NCBI RefSeq assembly: GCF_005233835.1
Contig: NZ_SZQA01000017.1
Location: 99,924 to 163,923 of the forward strand
Origin: Herbidospora galbida
Lineage (GTDB): Bacteria; Actinomycetota; Actinomycetes; Streptosporangiales; Streptosporangiaceae
Direction of reading: 5' to 3'
DNA length: 64,000 nt
Shown: positions 1-10,153 of the stretch, piece after piece
How positions within the stretch are numbered: the first letter of the stretch is position 1
How the letters are laid out: each line of letters starts with the position of its first letter
Made by a program: the position numbers and the translations under genes
Notes under the pieces: generated by a model
Told to the model about the DNA's origin: nothing
Seen by the model: the letters and a program-made list of their open reading frames with translations, nothing else
Databases searched by the model: none

Positions 1-291
1 ACCTCGATGACCTGAGATCTCACATCGGGATACTAAGGTGCGGCCTGCCCGTAAATCGGGGCCGTGCGACCAGGTGAGGGACAACCTAGGTCAAAACGTT
101 ACGCTGACGAAGTGAGCACACCCGGTGGTGGCGGGATGTGCAAGCTTGGGCGAAAATCGTCCTACCATCGGTGGTCTAGGCCAAAGACCACCCGGTTACC
201 CCGCGGTAGAGATGCATCTTCCGCAGGGAGCAGCCAGGATGGAACCCGAACCCTAGACCGACAAAAGTCCATTCTCGGAAGGCGAGACCCA
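1..291. other. Intergenic leader upstream of aceE
   Basis: This stretch holds no convincing gene. A frame continuous with aceE is open from position 64, but its translation before about position 292 is Arg/Ser/Gly-rich and unlike the start of any pyruvate dehydrogenase, so I read it as non-coding promoter and leader. It contains an 8-bp inverted repeat (170-177 and 185-192, arms GGTGGTCT/AGACCACC), annotated separately as a GntR-type operator candidate. Confidence 0.6.
170..185. promoter_or_regulatory. Candidate GntR/DasR-type operator upstream of aceE
   Basis: The 16 bases GGTGGTCTAGGCCAAA match about 12 of 16 positions of the DasR-responsive dre consensus (ASTGGTCTAGACCAST, from memory). 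They overlap the left arm of an 8-bp inverted repeat at 170-177/185-192. The site lies about 110 bp before the aceE start, which suits a regulator of central carbon flow. The regulator assignment is inference; another GntR-family protein could bind here. Confidence 0.35.
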
Positions 292-3039
292 GTGGCTTCC
301 GGACGCCAGCGTTTCTCGATCATCAGTGACGGCCTACCCAGCCAGTTCCCTGATGTCGATCCAAGCGAGACCCAGGAGTGGCTTGAGTCGCTCGACAACG
401 TCGTCAGGACGGAGGGGCGAACCCGAGCGCGCTATCTGATGCTCCGCCTGCTCGAACGGGCGCGTGAGCATCAGGTCGGCGTCCCGGGTCTGCGCAGCAC
501 CGACTACATCAACACGATCGCCCCCGAGCGCGAGCCGTGGTTCCCCGGCGACGAGTACGTCGAGCGGCGCATCCGCGCCTACAGCAGGTGGAACGCCGCG
601 ATCATGGTGACCAGGGCCAACGCCCGCACCAACGTGGGCGGCCACATCGCCACCTACGCCTCGGCCGCGTCCCTCTACGAGGTGGGCTTCAACCACTTCT
701 TCCGCGGCAAGGACCACGGCGAGTCGGGCGACCAGGTGTTCTTCCAGGGCCACGCGGCCCCCGGAATCTACGCGCGCGCCTTCCTCGAGGGCCGCCTCAC
801 CGAGACCCAGCTCGACGCCTTCCGGCAGGAGCTGTCGCACGGGTTCAAGGGGCTGCCCTCCTACCCCCACCCGCGCCTGATGCCCGACTTCTGGGAGTTC
901 CCCACGGTCTCCATGGGCCTGGGCCCGATCGGCGCGATCTACCAGGCGCGGTTCAACCGCTACCTGCACGACCGCAAGATCAAGGACACCTCGCGCAGCC
1001 ACGTGTGGGCCTTCCTCGGCGACGGAGAGATGGACGAGCCCGAGTCGCTCGGCGCCATCGGTCTCGCGGCCCGCGAGGAGCTCGACAACCTGACCTTCGT
1101 CATCAACTGCAACCTGCAGCGGCTCGACGGCCCGGTCCGGGGCAACGGCAAGATCATCCAGGAGCTCGAGTCGTACTTCCGGGGCGCCGGATGGAACGTC
1201 ATCAAGGTCGTCTGGGGCCGTGACTGGGATCCGCTGCTGGCGGCCGACGTCGACGGCGTGCTGGTCAACCAGATGAACACCACGCCTGACGGCCAGTTCC
1301 AGACCTACTCGGTCGAGAACGGCGGCTACATCCGCGACCACTTCTTCGGCGGCGACCCGCGCCTGCGCAAGATGGTCGAGCACCTGTCCGACGACGAGAT
1401 CCGCAAGCTCTCGCGCGGCGGTCACGACTACCGCAAGGTCTACGCGGCCTTCAAGGCGGCCCGCGACCACGTCGGCCAGCCGACGGTCATCCTGGCGCAG
1501 ACGATCAAGGGCTGGACGCTGGGCAAGGACTTCGAGGCCCGCAACGCCACCCACCAGATGAAGAAGCTGAGCAAGGCCGAGCTCAAGGAGTTCCGCGACC
1601 GGCTCTACCTTCCGATCCCCGACAAGGACCTCGAAGGCGACCTGCCGCCCTACTTCCACCCGGGCGCCGACAGCGACGAGATCGCGTACATGAAGGAGCG
1701 GCGCCACGCGCTGGGCGGGTTCCTGCCCAAGCGGGTCATCCGCGCCAAGAGCCTCAAGCTGCCGGGCGACGACGCCTACAAGCAGCTCTCCAAGGGCTCG
1801 GGCAAGCAGAACGTCGCCACCACCATGGCGTTCGTCCGCCTGCTGAAAGACCTCATGCGCGACAAGGAGATCGGCAACCGCTTCGTGCCGATCATCCCCG
1901 ACGAGGCCCGCACCTTCGGCATCGACGCCATGTTCCCGACCGCCAAGATCTACTCGCCGTACGGGCAGACCTACGAGGCGGTCGACCGCGACCTGCTGCT
2001 GTCCTACAAGGAGTCGACCGAGGGTCAGATCCTCCACGAGGGCATCACCGAGTCGGGCTCGATGGCCTCCACGATCGCGGTCGGCTCGGCGTACGCCACG
2101 CACGGCGAGCACATGATCCCGATCTACATCTTCTACTCGATGTTCGGCTGGCAGCGGACGGCCGACCAGATGTGGCAGCTGGCCGACCAGATGGGCCGGG
2201 GCTTCCTGCTCGGCGCCACCGCCGGCCGCACCACCCTGAACGGCGAGGGCCTCCAGCACGAAGACGGCCACACGCCGCTCATCGCCTCGACCAACCCCGC
2301 CGCGATCTCCTACGACCCGGCGTGGGCCTACGAGGTGGCCCACATCGTGCGCGACGGCCTGCGGAGGATGTACGGCGAGAACGCCGAAGACGTCTTCTAC
2401 TACCTGACCGTCTACAACGAGCCCTACCAGCAGCCCGCCGAGCCGGCCGACCTCGACGTCGAGGGCCTGCTCAAGGGTCTCTACCTCTTCGCCCCCGCCA
2501 AGGGTGACGGCCCCAAGGCCAACATCCTCGTGTCGGGCGTCGCCGGGCCGTGGGCCCTGGAGGCGCAGCGCATGCTGGCCGAAGAGTGGGGCGTGGCCGC
2601 CTCGGTGTGGTCGACCACCTCGTGGTCGGAGCTGCGCCGCGACGCCCTCGCCTGCGAGGAGCACAACCTGCTCAACCCTGAGGCCGAGCCCAAGGTCCCC
2701 TACGTCACGGCCAAGCTGTCGAACGTACCCGGGCCCTTCGTGGGCGTCAGCGACTACATGCGGGCCGTACAGGACCAGATCGCGCAGTGGGTGCCGGGCG
2801 ACTGGACCTCGCTCGGGACCGACGGCTTCGGCCTGTCCGACACGCGGTCGGCGCTGCGGCGGCACTTCCACGTCGACGCGGCCTCGATCACCCTGGCGGT
2901 GCTGACCCAGCTCGCCAAGCGCGGCGAGGTGAAGCCGGAGACGCTGAAGGACGCGATCGCCCGCTACCACCTCAAGAACGGCGTCACCGAGATCGGCACC
3001 ACCGCCGAGTCGAACGACACCGAGGCGATGGGCGTCTGA
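292..3039 (+). CDS. aceE: Pyruvate dehydrogenase E1 component, homodimeric type
   Basis: Thiamine-diphosphate enzyme that decarboxylates pyruvate and acetylates the lipoyl group of E2 in the cytoplasmic pyruvate dehydrogenase complex. The 915 residues match the family length (E. coli AceE is about 890). The ThDP/Mg motif begins GDGEMDE at residues 243-249 and closes with NCN about 25 residues later; [27 protein letters not shown] E1p signatures are present near residues 183-205. The GTG at 292 was chosen because it follows GGAAGGCGAG and begins the conserved VASGRQRF start seen in actinobacterial homologues; an ATG much further upstream gives non-homologous residues. Monocistronic, with a strong terminator directly after. 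Housekeeping gene outside the biosynthetic cluster. Confidence 0.95.
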   Translation: MASGRQRFSIISDGLPSQFPDVDPSETQEWLESLDNVVRTEGRTRARYLMLRLLERAREHQVGVPGLRSTDYINTIAPEREPWFPGDEYVERRIRAYSRWNAAIMVTRANARTNVGGHIATYASAASLYEVGFNHFFRGKDHGESGDQVFFQGHAAPGIYARAFLEGRLTETQLDAFRQELSHGFKGLPSYPHPRLMPDFWEFPTVSMGLGPIGAIYQARFNRYLHDRKIKDTSRSHVWAFLGDGEMDEPESLGAIGLAAREELDNLTFVINCNLQRLDGPVRGNGKIIQELESYFRGAGWNVIKVVWGRDWDPLLAADVDGVLVNQMNTTPDGQFQTYSVENGGYIRDHFFGGDPRLRKMVEHLSDDEIRKLSRGGHDYRKVYAAFKAARDHVGQPTVILAQTIKGWTLGKDFEARNATHQMKKLSKAELKEFRDRLYLPIPDKDLEGDLPPYFHPGADSDEIAYMKERRHALGGFLPKRVIRAKSLKLPGDDAYKQLSKGSGKQNVATTMAFVRLLKDLMRDKEIGNRFVPIIPDEARTFGIDAMFPTAKIYSPYGQTYEAVDRDLLLSYKESTEGQILHEGITESGSMASTIAVGSAYATHGEHMIPIYIFYSMFGWQRTADQMWQLADQMGRGFLLGATAGRTTLNGEGLQHEDGHTPLIASTNPAAISYDPAWAYEVAHIVRDGLRRMYGENAEDVFYYLTVYNEPYQQPAEPADLDVEGLLKGLYLFAPAKGDGPKANILVSGVAGPWALEAQRMLAEEWGVAASVWSTTSWSELRRDALACEEHNLLNPEAEPKVPYVTAKLSNVPGPFVGVSDYMRAVQDQIAQWVPGDWTSLGTDGFGLSDTRSALRRHFHVDAASITLAVLTQLAKRGEVKPETLKDAIARYHLKNGVTEIGTTAESNDTEAMGV

Positions 3040-3052
3040 GCCCAGGCGTCTC

Positions 3053-3637
3053 TCAGAAGGCCCCCGAGTGTCTCGGGGGCCTTTCTGTTTCCGGTACGCC
3101 CCAGAGCCGGGCCAGCAGCACGAGGAGCGGCCCGGCGGGGTCGGGCTCCGACGGGTCGTCGAGGGCCCACCGGTCGACGGCCGCGAACACCCCGGCCGTG
3201 GCGGCCTCGATGCCCGGGACGACGTCGATCACCCCGATGCGGGCCCCGTCGGCGACCAGGTCGGCGATCCAGCCGTCGCCCCCGGAGCCGCCGCCCGCCG
3301 CCAGCACGGCCCGGTCGTCGGGATGGTCGCGCAGGTGGGCCGACAGGCGCAGCGAGCCCGCCCGGAGCCGCTCCCAGAGGTCGGCGGCCGACTCGGCCGG
3401 CCGCCACGGGCCGAGCACGTCCAGGGCCCGTCCGGAGGCGTCGGCGACGACGGCCGACCACAGGTCGTCCTTGCCGTCGAAGTAGTGGTAGGCCGAGGTC
3501 TTGGAGATGTGGGCGTCGGCGATGATCTGGTTGAACGAGGCCGCGTCCTTCCCGTCTCGGGCGAAGTGGGCGCGCGCGACCGCCAGGATCGCGGCCCGGG
3601 ACTCGGCGGGCAGCCGGTCGAAGCGAGGCAGCGGCAT
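3053..3637 (-). CDS. TetR-family transcriptional regulator
   Basis: 194-residue DNA-binding repressor. The N-terminal helix-turn-helix is clear (residues about 12-58, with FNQIIADAHISKTSAYHYFDGKDDLW, the usual TetR recognition-helix region) and is followed by an all-helical ligand domain. The ATG overlaps the stop of the upstream membrane-protein gene by one base, so the two are translationally coupled and probably co-transcribed. The inverted repeat at 4119-4133, on the start of that membrane gene, is the likely autoregulatory operator. Its last codons lie inside the hairpin at 3057-3083, so the same sequence serves as coding region and as terminator for aceE. Ligand unknown. Confidence 0.85.
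   Translation of the reverse strand: MPLPRFDRLPAESRAAILAVARAHFARDGKDAASFNQIIADAHISKTSAYHYFDGKDDLWSAVVADASGRALDVLGPWRPAESAADLWERLRAGSLRLSAHLRDHPDDRAVLAAGGGSGGDGWIADLVADGARIGVIDVVPGIEAATAGVFAAVDRWALDDPSEPDPAGPLLVLLARLWGVPETERPPRHSGAF
3057..3090 (+). terminator. Rho-independent terminator after aceE
   Basis: Perfect 12-bp stem (AAGGCCCCCGAG at 3057-3068 and CTCGGGGGCCTT at 3072-3083) with a TGT loop, then a T-containing tail. It begins 17 bases after the aceE stop. The stem is embedded in the 3' end of the converging tetR gene, and its symmetry could let it act on both strands. Confidence 0.85.
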
Positions 3638-4119
3638 CAGGTTCCCCAGGTGTGCTGGACGCGGGACGTCATGATCCAGTGTGCCGCCCAGAGCGGGATG
3701 GCCACGGCCCCTCCGGCGTAGCCGGGCAGGCCGGGGAGCAGCGACAGGATCTGGAAGGCGCACCAGCCGTACCCGAGGATCGACCACCACCGCAGGAACT
3801 CCGGCGTCACGCGCCCGGTCAGCGCGGCGCGGACCTTCCCGACGATGAAGAAGTCCTCGGTGAAGTTGTACGGGATCGCGAACATCCACCACACCGACCC
3901 GGGCCGGTCGGCGCCCGCCAGGACGAGGGTCCGCCGCAGGGTCCGGCAGTAGAGGGCGACCAGGCCGAAGAAGACCGCGACGAAGGCGGTCCCGCCGACC
4001 GGCCCGGCGGCGGTGACCTCGCCGAGGATGCCCGTGCCCCATTGCGGGGCGTAGAGGGGGTAGGCGATCAGGGCGGTCACCAGCACGGTGCCTGTAACTT
4101 TCACTAAGACAGTCCGCAT
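3637..4119 (-). CDS. Small integral membrane protein co-transcribed with tetR
   Basis: 160-residue protein with about four hydrophobic segments (roughly residues 6-25, 38-58, 80-105 as an amphipathic stretch, and 118-150) and no domain I can name. It contains a conserved-looking cytoplasmic motif, RPGSVWWMFAIPYNFTEDFFIVGK, which suggests a small family of its own. I chose the ATG at 4119; an in-frame ATG five codons upstream (4134) is possible but would place coding sequence across the inverted repeat. It precedes tetR with overlapping stop and start, so it is probably the target regulated by that repressor. Function unknown; a transporter or envelope role is only a guess. Confidence 0.7.
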   Translation of the reverse strand: MRTVLVKVTGTVLVTALIAYPLYAPQWGTGILGEVTAAGPVGGTAFVAVFFGLVALYCRTLRRTLVLAGADRPGSVWWMFAIPYNFTEDFFIVGKVRAALTGRVTPEFLRWWSILGYGWCAFQILSLLPGLPGYAGGAVAIPLWAAHWIMTSRVQHTWGT

Positions 4120-4133
4120 GTACTGATGGTACA
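4119..4133. promoter_or_regulatory. Inverted repeat, candidate TetR operator
   Basis: TGTAC-TGATG-GTACA is a perfect 5-bp inverted repeat with a 5-base spacer. It abuts the start codon of the membrane-protein gene that heads the tetR operon, the usual position of an autoregulatory TetR site. The arms are short and the assignment is inferred from position. Confidence 0.4.
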
Positions 4134-4149
4134 CACACCTGGTTCCCGT

Positions 4150-5994
4150 CTAGTGGTACGGGATGAGGGCCTCGTCCAGGGCCGTCCGGTTCAGGATGCG
4201 GAGGAGGGCCGAGGTCATGGTCGCCGTGTCGGTGTCGAAGTCGGAGTGGCTCCGGGCGGCGCAGTGGTCGGTGATCGGGGTCATCGTCCCGGCCAGCACG
4301 ACCGGGACGTCCAGGCCGGTCAGATGCTTGGCCATGCCGAGGATCGGCACCTCGCCGCCCGCCTGGGCGGGCCGCTCGAAGGCGCGGGAGACCAGGTAGA
4401 GGATCGACTTGCGGTAGACGGCGCCGCACACGTCGCCGAGCTCCAGGTCGTCGGTCAGGGCGAACGTGGTGAACCGGCCGATCCGGGGGAGCAGGGGCGC
4501 GAGGGTGCGCCGGAAGTCGTCCACAGTGATCGCGGGGGCCAGGAACGTCGTGGACGCGATCGGGACCTCCGCCGCCACCAGGCGTTCGGCCAGGGCGGTC
4601 AGGAAGATCGAACCGGCGCTGTGGCCCACCAGGTGGACGCGGGTGCCCGGGTGCAGGTGGTTGCGCAGCGCCAGCGCGGTCAGGGTGGCGCCGGGGTGCG
4701 GCGACCGGGTGGCGGTCCAGTCGATCTCGGCCGCCACCGGCTCCGAGGCGGCGCGGGCGTTCTGCTTCATCTGGTCCCAGGCCCAGGCCAGGCTGCCCCG
4801 CGCCAGCACCTCCACCGCGCGGTCGGCCTGCTCGGTCAGCCACTCCGCCGGGCCGCCGGCGGGCAGGAAGCGGCGGGCCAGATCGGCCAGCTGGTCGAGG
4901 AGGGTCTCGACCGGGCCCGTCTGCCAGGCGAAGGTGATCGGGTAGATCCGGTTGGCCAGCCACCAGTCCAGGTCCCGCCGGGCGATGTCCTGGCCCCGGC
5001 CGCCGCTGGTCAGGCCGCCGTGGGCGTAGAGGACCACGTGGCGTTCCGCGCCGCCCCACTTGGCGTGCGTGGCGTCCATCTGGGTGAGGGCGGCCTCGAT
5101 CTGGCGGGGGGAGCTCTCGAAGGTCCCGATCCTGGCCAGGCGGCCGTCGTTGCCCAGGTTCACGACGTAGGGGGCCAGGTCGACGCCTGAGGCGGCGGCG
5201 GCGGCCTCCGGGGCCGGCCGGGTGCGGGTGCCCAGCGGGGTGCCCCGGACGCCGGGGCGGACGGCGAAGGCGTCGTAGGCGGTGGCGAGCCACTCGTCGT
5301 AGGGGAGGGTGGCGAAGCCCCCGCCGGCCCACGACGGGCCCCACGAGTTCTGCACCAGGAAGCCCGTCTCGTCGTAGCCGACCAGCGCGAAGGCGTGGCC
5401 GCCCAGCGACGCGTGGCCGCCCAGACGGCGGATGACGTGGGCGCCGTTCTCCAGGCACGGCTCGCGCCAGCCCTCGTGGACGAGCGCCGACACGCACACC
5501 GCGCCCGCCTCGGCGATGGCCGACTGCATGTCGTCGAGGTTGCCGGGGGTCACCCGGTAGTAGGCGCCCATCGGGATGCGGGCGGCCTCCGCCGCGACCA
5601 GCGGGTCGTTCAGGTCGGGTTCCGGGACGGTCCAGGCGTCCTCCTGGAGGACGCCGTGGTGGTACCAGCCCTTCAGGACGCCGCGGAGCGAGGAGCCGAT
5701 GTCCTCCTCCCCGGCGAACTCGTCGTAGCGGCGGCCGAGGCGGTAGAGCATGTACGGGCTCACCGCCAGCCCTTCGCGCGCCGAGGCGATGACGGCGGCC
5801 AGGGCGTGGCCGGTGCAGGAGGCCCCCTCCTGGGTGAGGACCCGCCGGCCGGCGCGGTTGTCGACCGCGTCGGGCAGCGGCCGCAGGAGGGGGCGGTAGG
5901 GGAGGTCGCGGGCGTCGTACACGTCGGGGAGCACCGCCGCGACGAAGGCGCGGCCGTCGACGAGGATGGTCCCGGGAGGGACGGCTCTGGCCAT
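4150..5994 (-). CDS. Papain-family cysteine protease fused to an alpha/beta hydrolase
   Basis: 614-residue two-domain protein with no signal peptide that I can see. The N-terminal half is a C1A peptidase: the QEGASC motif puts the nucleophile at Cys60, the GGHAFALVGYD motif puts the catalytic His at 200, and QNSWG puts Asn at 216. Spacing fits papain-like enzymes, with no recognisable inhibitory propeptide. The C-terminal half (about 310-614) has an alpha/beta-hydrolase fold with GHSAGS, nucleophile Ser459, an HGG oxyanion-type motif near residue 325, and a late Asp/His region. The fusion resembles predicted effector- or caspase-associated hydrolases, but I cannot name a characterised homologue. 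It is divergent from a membrane-anchored trypsin-like protease gene across 126 bp. Confidence 0.8.
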   Translation of the reverse strand: MARAVPPGTILVDGRAFVAAVLPDVYDARDLPYRPLLRPLPDAVDNRAGRRVLTQEGASCTGHALAAVIASAREGLAVSPYMLYRLGRRYDEFAGEEDIGSSLRGVLKGWYHHGVLQEDAWTVPEPDLNDPLVAAEAARIPMGAYYRVTPGNLDDMQSAIAEAGAVCVSALVHEGWREPCLENGAHVIRRLGGHASLGGHAFALVGYDETGFLVQNSWGPSWAGGGFATLPYDEWLATAYDAFAVRPGVRGTPLGTRTRPAPEAAAAASGVDLAPYVVNLGNDGRLARIGTFESSPRQIEAALTQMDATHAKWGGAERHVVLYAHGGLTSGGRGQDIARRDLDWWLANRIYPITFAWQTGPVETLLDQLADLARRFLPAGGPAEWLTEQADRAVEVLARGSLAWAWDQMKQNARAASEPVAAEIDWTATRSPHPGATLTALALRNHLHPGTRVHLVGHSAGSIFLTALAERLVAAEVPIASTTFLAPAITVDDFRRTLAPLLPRIGRFTTFALTDDLELGDVCGAVYRKSILYLVSRAFERPAQAGGEVPILGMAKHLTGLDVPVVLAGTMTPITDHCAARSHSDFDTDTATMTSALLRILNRTALDEALIPYH

Positions 5995-6120
5995 GTCCGC
6001 AACGGTAGGAACGGGCCAACGGGCCTGCCACCGGGTCTGCCCTGGGGTTTTCCCTCGGGTAATGGAAACCCCAAGTCACTCACAAGTGGTGGACAAGGCG
6101 ACTGTCCGACGATCAGTGCC

Positions 6121-7857
6121 GTGAACCTCAGAAGAATCATCGTCGCCACTGCGGCGGTGTCGGTGCTCGCCGCATCTCCCGCGTACGCGGATGAGACGCC
6201 TGACGTCCCGATCGGGACCCGGCTCGCCGCGCAGACCCACCCCGCCGTCCAGCTCACCAGCCTCACCTACACGGGCAAGGTCAGCGTGCCCACCCCGGCC
6301 GTCAACGAGGCCAACCTCTACGCCCTCGTCGACAAGATCACCGCCGACGTCGTGGCCGGCAAGGTCGCCTCCGACCAGCGGACCATCGCCAAGTACATGT
6401 TCGAGCAGATGAACGCCAACGTGGGCGCCTACCTCGTGCCCGGCACCCCGAACCGCGTCGTGGACGCCGAGGTCGGCGGCATGTGCACCGGCTGGTGGGT
6501 CACCCCCGACGGCTACATGGTCACCGGCGCGCACTGCGTCGAGATGGGCGAGAAGGAGCTCCACGACGTCTTCGCCCAGCAGGCGCTCTCCAAGTTCTAC
6601 GAGGAGGACGCCCAGGGGATCCTGGAGATGGTCAAGGACCTCTCGCCCGACGAAGAGATGATCAAGCTCGCCGAGAACCTCTTCATCAACTTCAACGCGG
6701 CCAACATGCAGGTCAACGGTCTCAAGAAGGAGATCGCGGTGCTGCAGGCCCACCCCGGCGGCGGCGTCGACAAGACCGCCAAGCCGATCGTGGCCGAGCT
6801 CGTCGACGTCGGCGAGAGCTACCCCGGCAAGGACTACGCGCTGCTCAAGGTCAACGGGCAGCAGAACCTGCCGACCGTGCCGCTGGGCGGCGACGCCGAC
6901 GTCCAGGTCGGTTCGACGCTGTACATCAGCGGGTTCCCCGGACTGGTCACCAACACCCCGTTCTTCAGCCTGGAGTCGAAGCTCGACCCGGCGCTGACCG
7001 AGGGGCCGTACAACGCGCTGCGGACGACCGACAAGGGCGTGCCGTACATCCAGACGCAGGCGCCCTCCTACCACGGCAACTCCGGCGGGCCGGTCTTCTC
7101 CAAGGACGGCGACGTCATCGGCATGCTGATCGCGGGCACGGTCTCCGAGGGCGGGGAGGCGTCGGAGAACGAGTCGTTCGTGCTCCCGATCTCGGTGATC
7201 AAGGAGAAGCTGAACGAGAAGGGCATCAAGCCGACCGCGTCGGCCACCACGACGCGCTGGAACACCGCCCTGGACGCCTTCTTCCTGAAGCACTACTCCG
7301 AGGCGCTGCCCATCTTCCGCGAGGTCCAGGCGCTGCACCCGACCCACCCGTGGGTCGCCGAGTACATCACCAACTCGCAGCAGGCCATCACGGCCGGCAA
7401 GGACGAGTCGCCGCAGTCGTCGGGCTTCTGGCTGCTCATCGGCGCCGGGGTGATCGTCGCGATCCTGCTCGGCCTGGTGCTGCTCCGCCTGCTGGTGAAG
7501 AGCGCCAAGCGCAAGAAGCGCGCCCAGATCCCGGTCTACAACGGCGCCCCGCCCTACCAGGCGCAGGCCCAGCAGATCCCGGCCTACCAGCCGCCGCAGG
7601 CCCACTCGCTGCCCCCGGCCGAGAGCACGACCCGCTACCGGCCGCCGTCGCAGCCCTACCAGGCCTACCAGCAGGCCCACGGCGGGCAGCAGCACGGGCA
7701 GCAGCACGGGCAGCAGCCGAACGGTGGACCGGTTCCGCAGCCCCAGCCCTACGGCCACCAGCCCCAGCAGCCGCAGCCGCGGGACCGGAACGTCGCCGAC
7801 CTGGAGCGCGAGCTGGAGCAGCTCCGCCGCCAGCTCGGCAACCGGCCGCCGCAGTAG
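6121..7857 (+). CDS. Membrane-anchored trypsin-like serine protease with Pro/Gln-rich tail
   Basis: 578 residues starting at GTG 6121. A signal peptide (residues 1-23, ending AYA) is followed by an S1/HtrA-like protease domain with His138 (TGAHC), Asp238 (KDYALLK) and Ser321 (GNSGGP). A helical insertion of about 90 residues separates His and Asp. A short TPR-like segment (about 378-424) leads to one transmembrane helix (435-459) and a basic stop-transfer stretch. The remaining cytoplasmic tail is rich in Pro, Gln, Tyr and Ala, contains GQQH repeats near residues 520-530, and ends in a short heptad-like helix. The protease would therefore be outside the membrane and the tail inside. Followed by a strong terminator. 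Substrate unknown. Confidence 0.85.
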   Translation: MNLRRIIVATAAVSVLAASPAYADETPDVPIGTRLAAQTHPAVQLTSLTYTGKVSVPTPAVNEANLYALVDKITADVVAGKVASDQRTIAKYMFEQMNANVGAYLVPGTPNRVVDAEVGGMCTGWWVTPDGYMVTGAHCVEMGEKELHDVFAQQALSKFYEEDAQGILEMVKDLSPDEEMIKLAENLFINFNAANMQVNGLKKEIAVLQAHPGGGVDKTAKPIVAELVDVGESYPGKDYALLKVNGQQNLPTVPLGGDADVQVGSTLYISGFPGLVTNTPFFSLESKLDPALTEGPYNALRTTDKGVPYIQTQAPSYHGNSGGPVFSKDGDVIGMLIAGTVSEGGEASENESFVLPISVIKEKLNEKGIKPTASATTTRWNTALDAFFLKHYSEALPIFREVQALHPTHPWVAEYITNSQQAITAGKDESPQSSGFWLLIGAGVIVAILLGLVLLRLLVKSAKRKKRAQIPVYNGAPPYQAQAQQIPAYQPPQAHSLPPAESTTRYRPPSQPYQAYQQAHGGQQHGQQHGQQPNGGPVPQPQPYGHQPQQPQPRDRNVADLERELEQLRRQLGNRPPQ

Positions 7858-7872
7858 CGGGCCGGACGCGAG

Positions 7873-7903
7873 AAAGGCCCGTCTTCTCCACGGGCCTTTT
7901 CTG
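7873..7903 (+). terminator. Rho-independent terminator after the serine protease gene
   Basis: AAAGGCCCGT (7873-7882) pairs with ACGGGCCTTT (7890-7899) across a 7-base loop and is followed by TTCTGTT. It starts 16 bases after the stop codon. Confidence 0.85.
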
Positions 7904-7920
7904 TTCGCATAAACACGGGA

Positions 7921-7949
7921 TAAGCGAATTCGCTTAACGGGTGTTTAGC
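7921..7949. promoter_or_regulatory. Palindrome plus GCTTAAC/GTTTAGC repeat upstream of the ABC transporter operon
   Basis: A perfect 16-bp palindrome TAAGCGAATTCGCTTA (7921-7936) overlaps an imperfect inverted repeat GCTTAAC-GGGT-GTTTAGC (7932-7949). Nearly the same second element recurs at 11328-11345 before the response-regulator gene of the same operon. The position 23 bp before the lipoprotein start makes this a likely binding site for the co-encoded OmpR-type regulator; that link is inference. Confidence 0.5.
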
Positions 7950-7971
7950 GGGGTCTCGCTAGAAATTGCGC

Positions 7972-8478
7972 ATGACCCGATTCAGAATGGCTTTGGTCGC
8001 GGCGGTGCCGCTGTTCCTGGCCGCGTGCGGAACCGCCCAGCAGAGCGGCGTCGCGACCGCCGGAGGCGCGTCCGCCTCCGCCCCGGCGCCCAGCCCGGCC
8101 GCGTCCGGAGACGCCGTCAAGTTCGCCCAGTGCATGCGTGAGCACGGCATCGACGTGCCCGATCCGGAGCCGGGCGGCAACGCCGTCAGGGTGCGGATCA
8201 AGGAGGGGGTCGACCCGGCGACCGTCGAGAAGGCCAACGAGGCGTGCGAACAGTTCCGGCCGATCGGGGCCGGGCCGGGAATGGGCGACGCGCAGTTCGC
8301 GGACGCCGTGCAGAAATACACCGACTGCATGCGGGACAACGGCGTCGACATGCCCGATCCGAAGGTCGACGGCGGGCGGATGCTCATCCGGGCGCCCAAG
8401 GACGTCATGGACTCCCCGGAGGCGAAGAAGGCACAGGCGACCTGCGAGAAGCACCTGCCCGGCGGGGGCCCTAAGTGA
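7972..8478 (+). CDS. Putative lipoprotein with duplicated CMR-x2-G-x-D-x-PDP motif
   Basis: 168 residues with a signal peptide ending in an LAAC lipobox (Cys near residue 20), so the mature protein should be lipid-anchored outside the membrane. After an Ala/Ser/Pro linker come two copies of a short unit: FAQCMREHGIDVPDPEP and YTDCMRDNGVDMPDPKV. Each is followed some 30-40 residues later by another Cys (ACEQF, TCEKH), which suggests two similar disulfide-bonded lobes. It is the first gene of an operon whose members overlap by 4-8 bp: lipoprotein, adaptor, ABC ATPase, permease, then a two-component system. A role as an accessory or sensing subunit of the transporter is inferred from this context only. 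Confidence 0.75.
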   Translation: MTRFRMALVAAVPLFLAACGTAQQSGVATAGGASASAPAPSPAASGDAVKFAQCMREHGIDVPDPEPGGNAVRVRIKEGVDPATVEKANEACEQFRPIGAGPGMGDAQFADAVQKYTDCMRDNGVDMPDPKVDGGRMLIRAPKDVMDSPEAKKAQATCEKHLPGGGPK

Positions 8479-9484
8479 GGAAGGGGCTGCTCGCCGGGGG
8501 AGTGGCGGTCGCCGCGCTGGCCGGCGGCGGCGTCGCGGCGGCCACCCGTGACACGCCCCCGCCGCCCGCGCCGGTCGTGGCGGAGACGGCCGACATCACC
8601 CGCGGCGACCTGGCCGACGCAGAGACCGTCGGCGGCACCCTCGGCTACGAGAACCGGCGCGACCTGCCCAACGCCGCCCGCGGCACGGTCACCTGGACGC
8701 CCGAGGAGGGCGCCGTCATCCGGCGCGGCAAGCGGCTCTACGCCGTCTCCGGCAAACCCGTCATCCTCATGTACGGCGCCACGCCCATGTACCGCCGGCT
8801 CGACACCGCCACGTCGGGGCACGACGTCCGGCAGCTGGAGCGCAACCTCAAGGCGCTCGGCTACGACCCCGGCACGGTCGACGACGACTTCACCTGGACG
8901 ACCCGGGAGGCCGTACGGGACTGGCAGGAGGACCTGAACCTCGACGAGACCGGCACGGTCGGGCCCGAGGAGGTGGTGGTCGCCTCCGGCCCGGTGCGGG
9001 TCGCCCAGGTCACGGGCGAGCCGGGCATGCCCGCCGGACGGTCGGTCATCGCCACGACCGGCACCAAGCGCGTCGTCCACGTCGACCTCGCCGCCTCCGA
9101 CCAGCAGCTCGCCCGGCTCGGCGCGGCGGTGACGCTGGAGACCCCCGACGGGCGGACCGGGAAGGGGAGGATCACCTCGATCGGCACCGTCGCCCGGCCG
9201 CCCGCGCAGGAGGGCGGCGAGGCGACGATCGACGTCGAGATCACCGCCGAGGGCCGGCTCGGCCGGTTCGACCAGGCCCCCGTCGACGTCGGCCTGACCG
9301 GCGAGACCCGCAAGGACGTGCTGTCGGTGCCGGTCGAGGCGCTGCTGGCTTTGCGCGAGGGCGGCTACGGCGTGCGGATCGCCGGCACGGTCACCAAGGT
9401 CACGACCGGGCTGTTCGCGGCCGGTCGGGTCGAGATCGAGGGCGCCGGGCTGACCGAGGGGATGAAGGTCGAGGTGCCCGCCGA

Positions 9485-9488
<4 letters not shown>
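8475..9488 (+). CDS. HlyD/MacA-like periplasmic adaptor with peptidoglycan-binding domain
   Basis: 337 residues beginning at a GTG that overlaps the upstream stop (GTGA). An N-terminal hydrophobic segment (about 4-24) serves as membrane anchor. Residues about 112-165 form a peptidoglycan-binding type-1 domain ([17 protein letters not shown], then TREAVRDWQ). The flanking regions carry lipoyl/beta-barrel sequence typical of membrane-fusion proteins, for example [22 protein letters not shown] and [10 protein letters not shown]. Adaptors of this design accompany MacB-type ABC transporters in actinobacteria. It lies directly upstream of the ATPase and permease genes with 4-bp overlap and probably acts with them on an envelope substrate or antimicrobial peptide, which I cannot specify. 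Confidence 0.8.

Positions 9489-10145
<657 letters not shown>

Positions 10146-10153
<8 letters not shown>

Noticed and set aside
334..2970. Long minus-strand open frame opposite aceE
   Set aside because: Translation has no motif and mirrors the codon structure of aceE; shadow frame.
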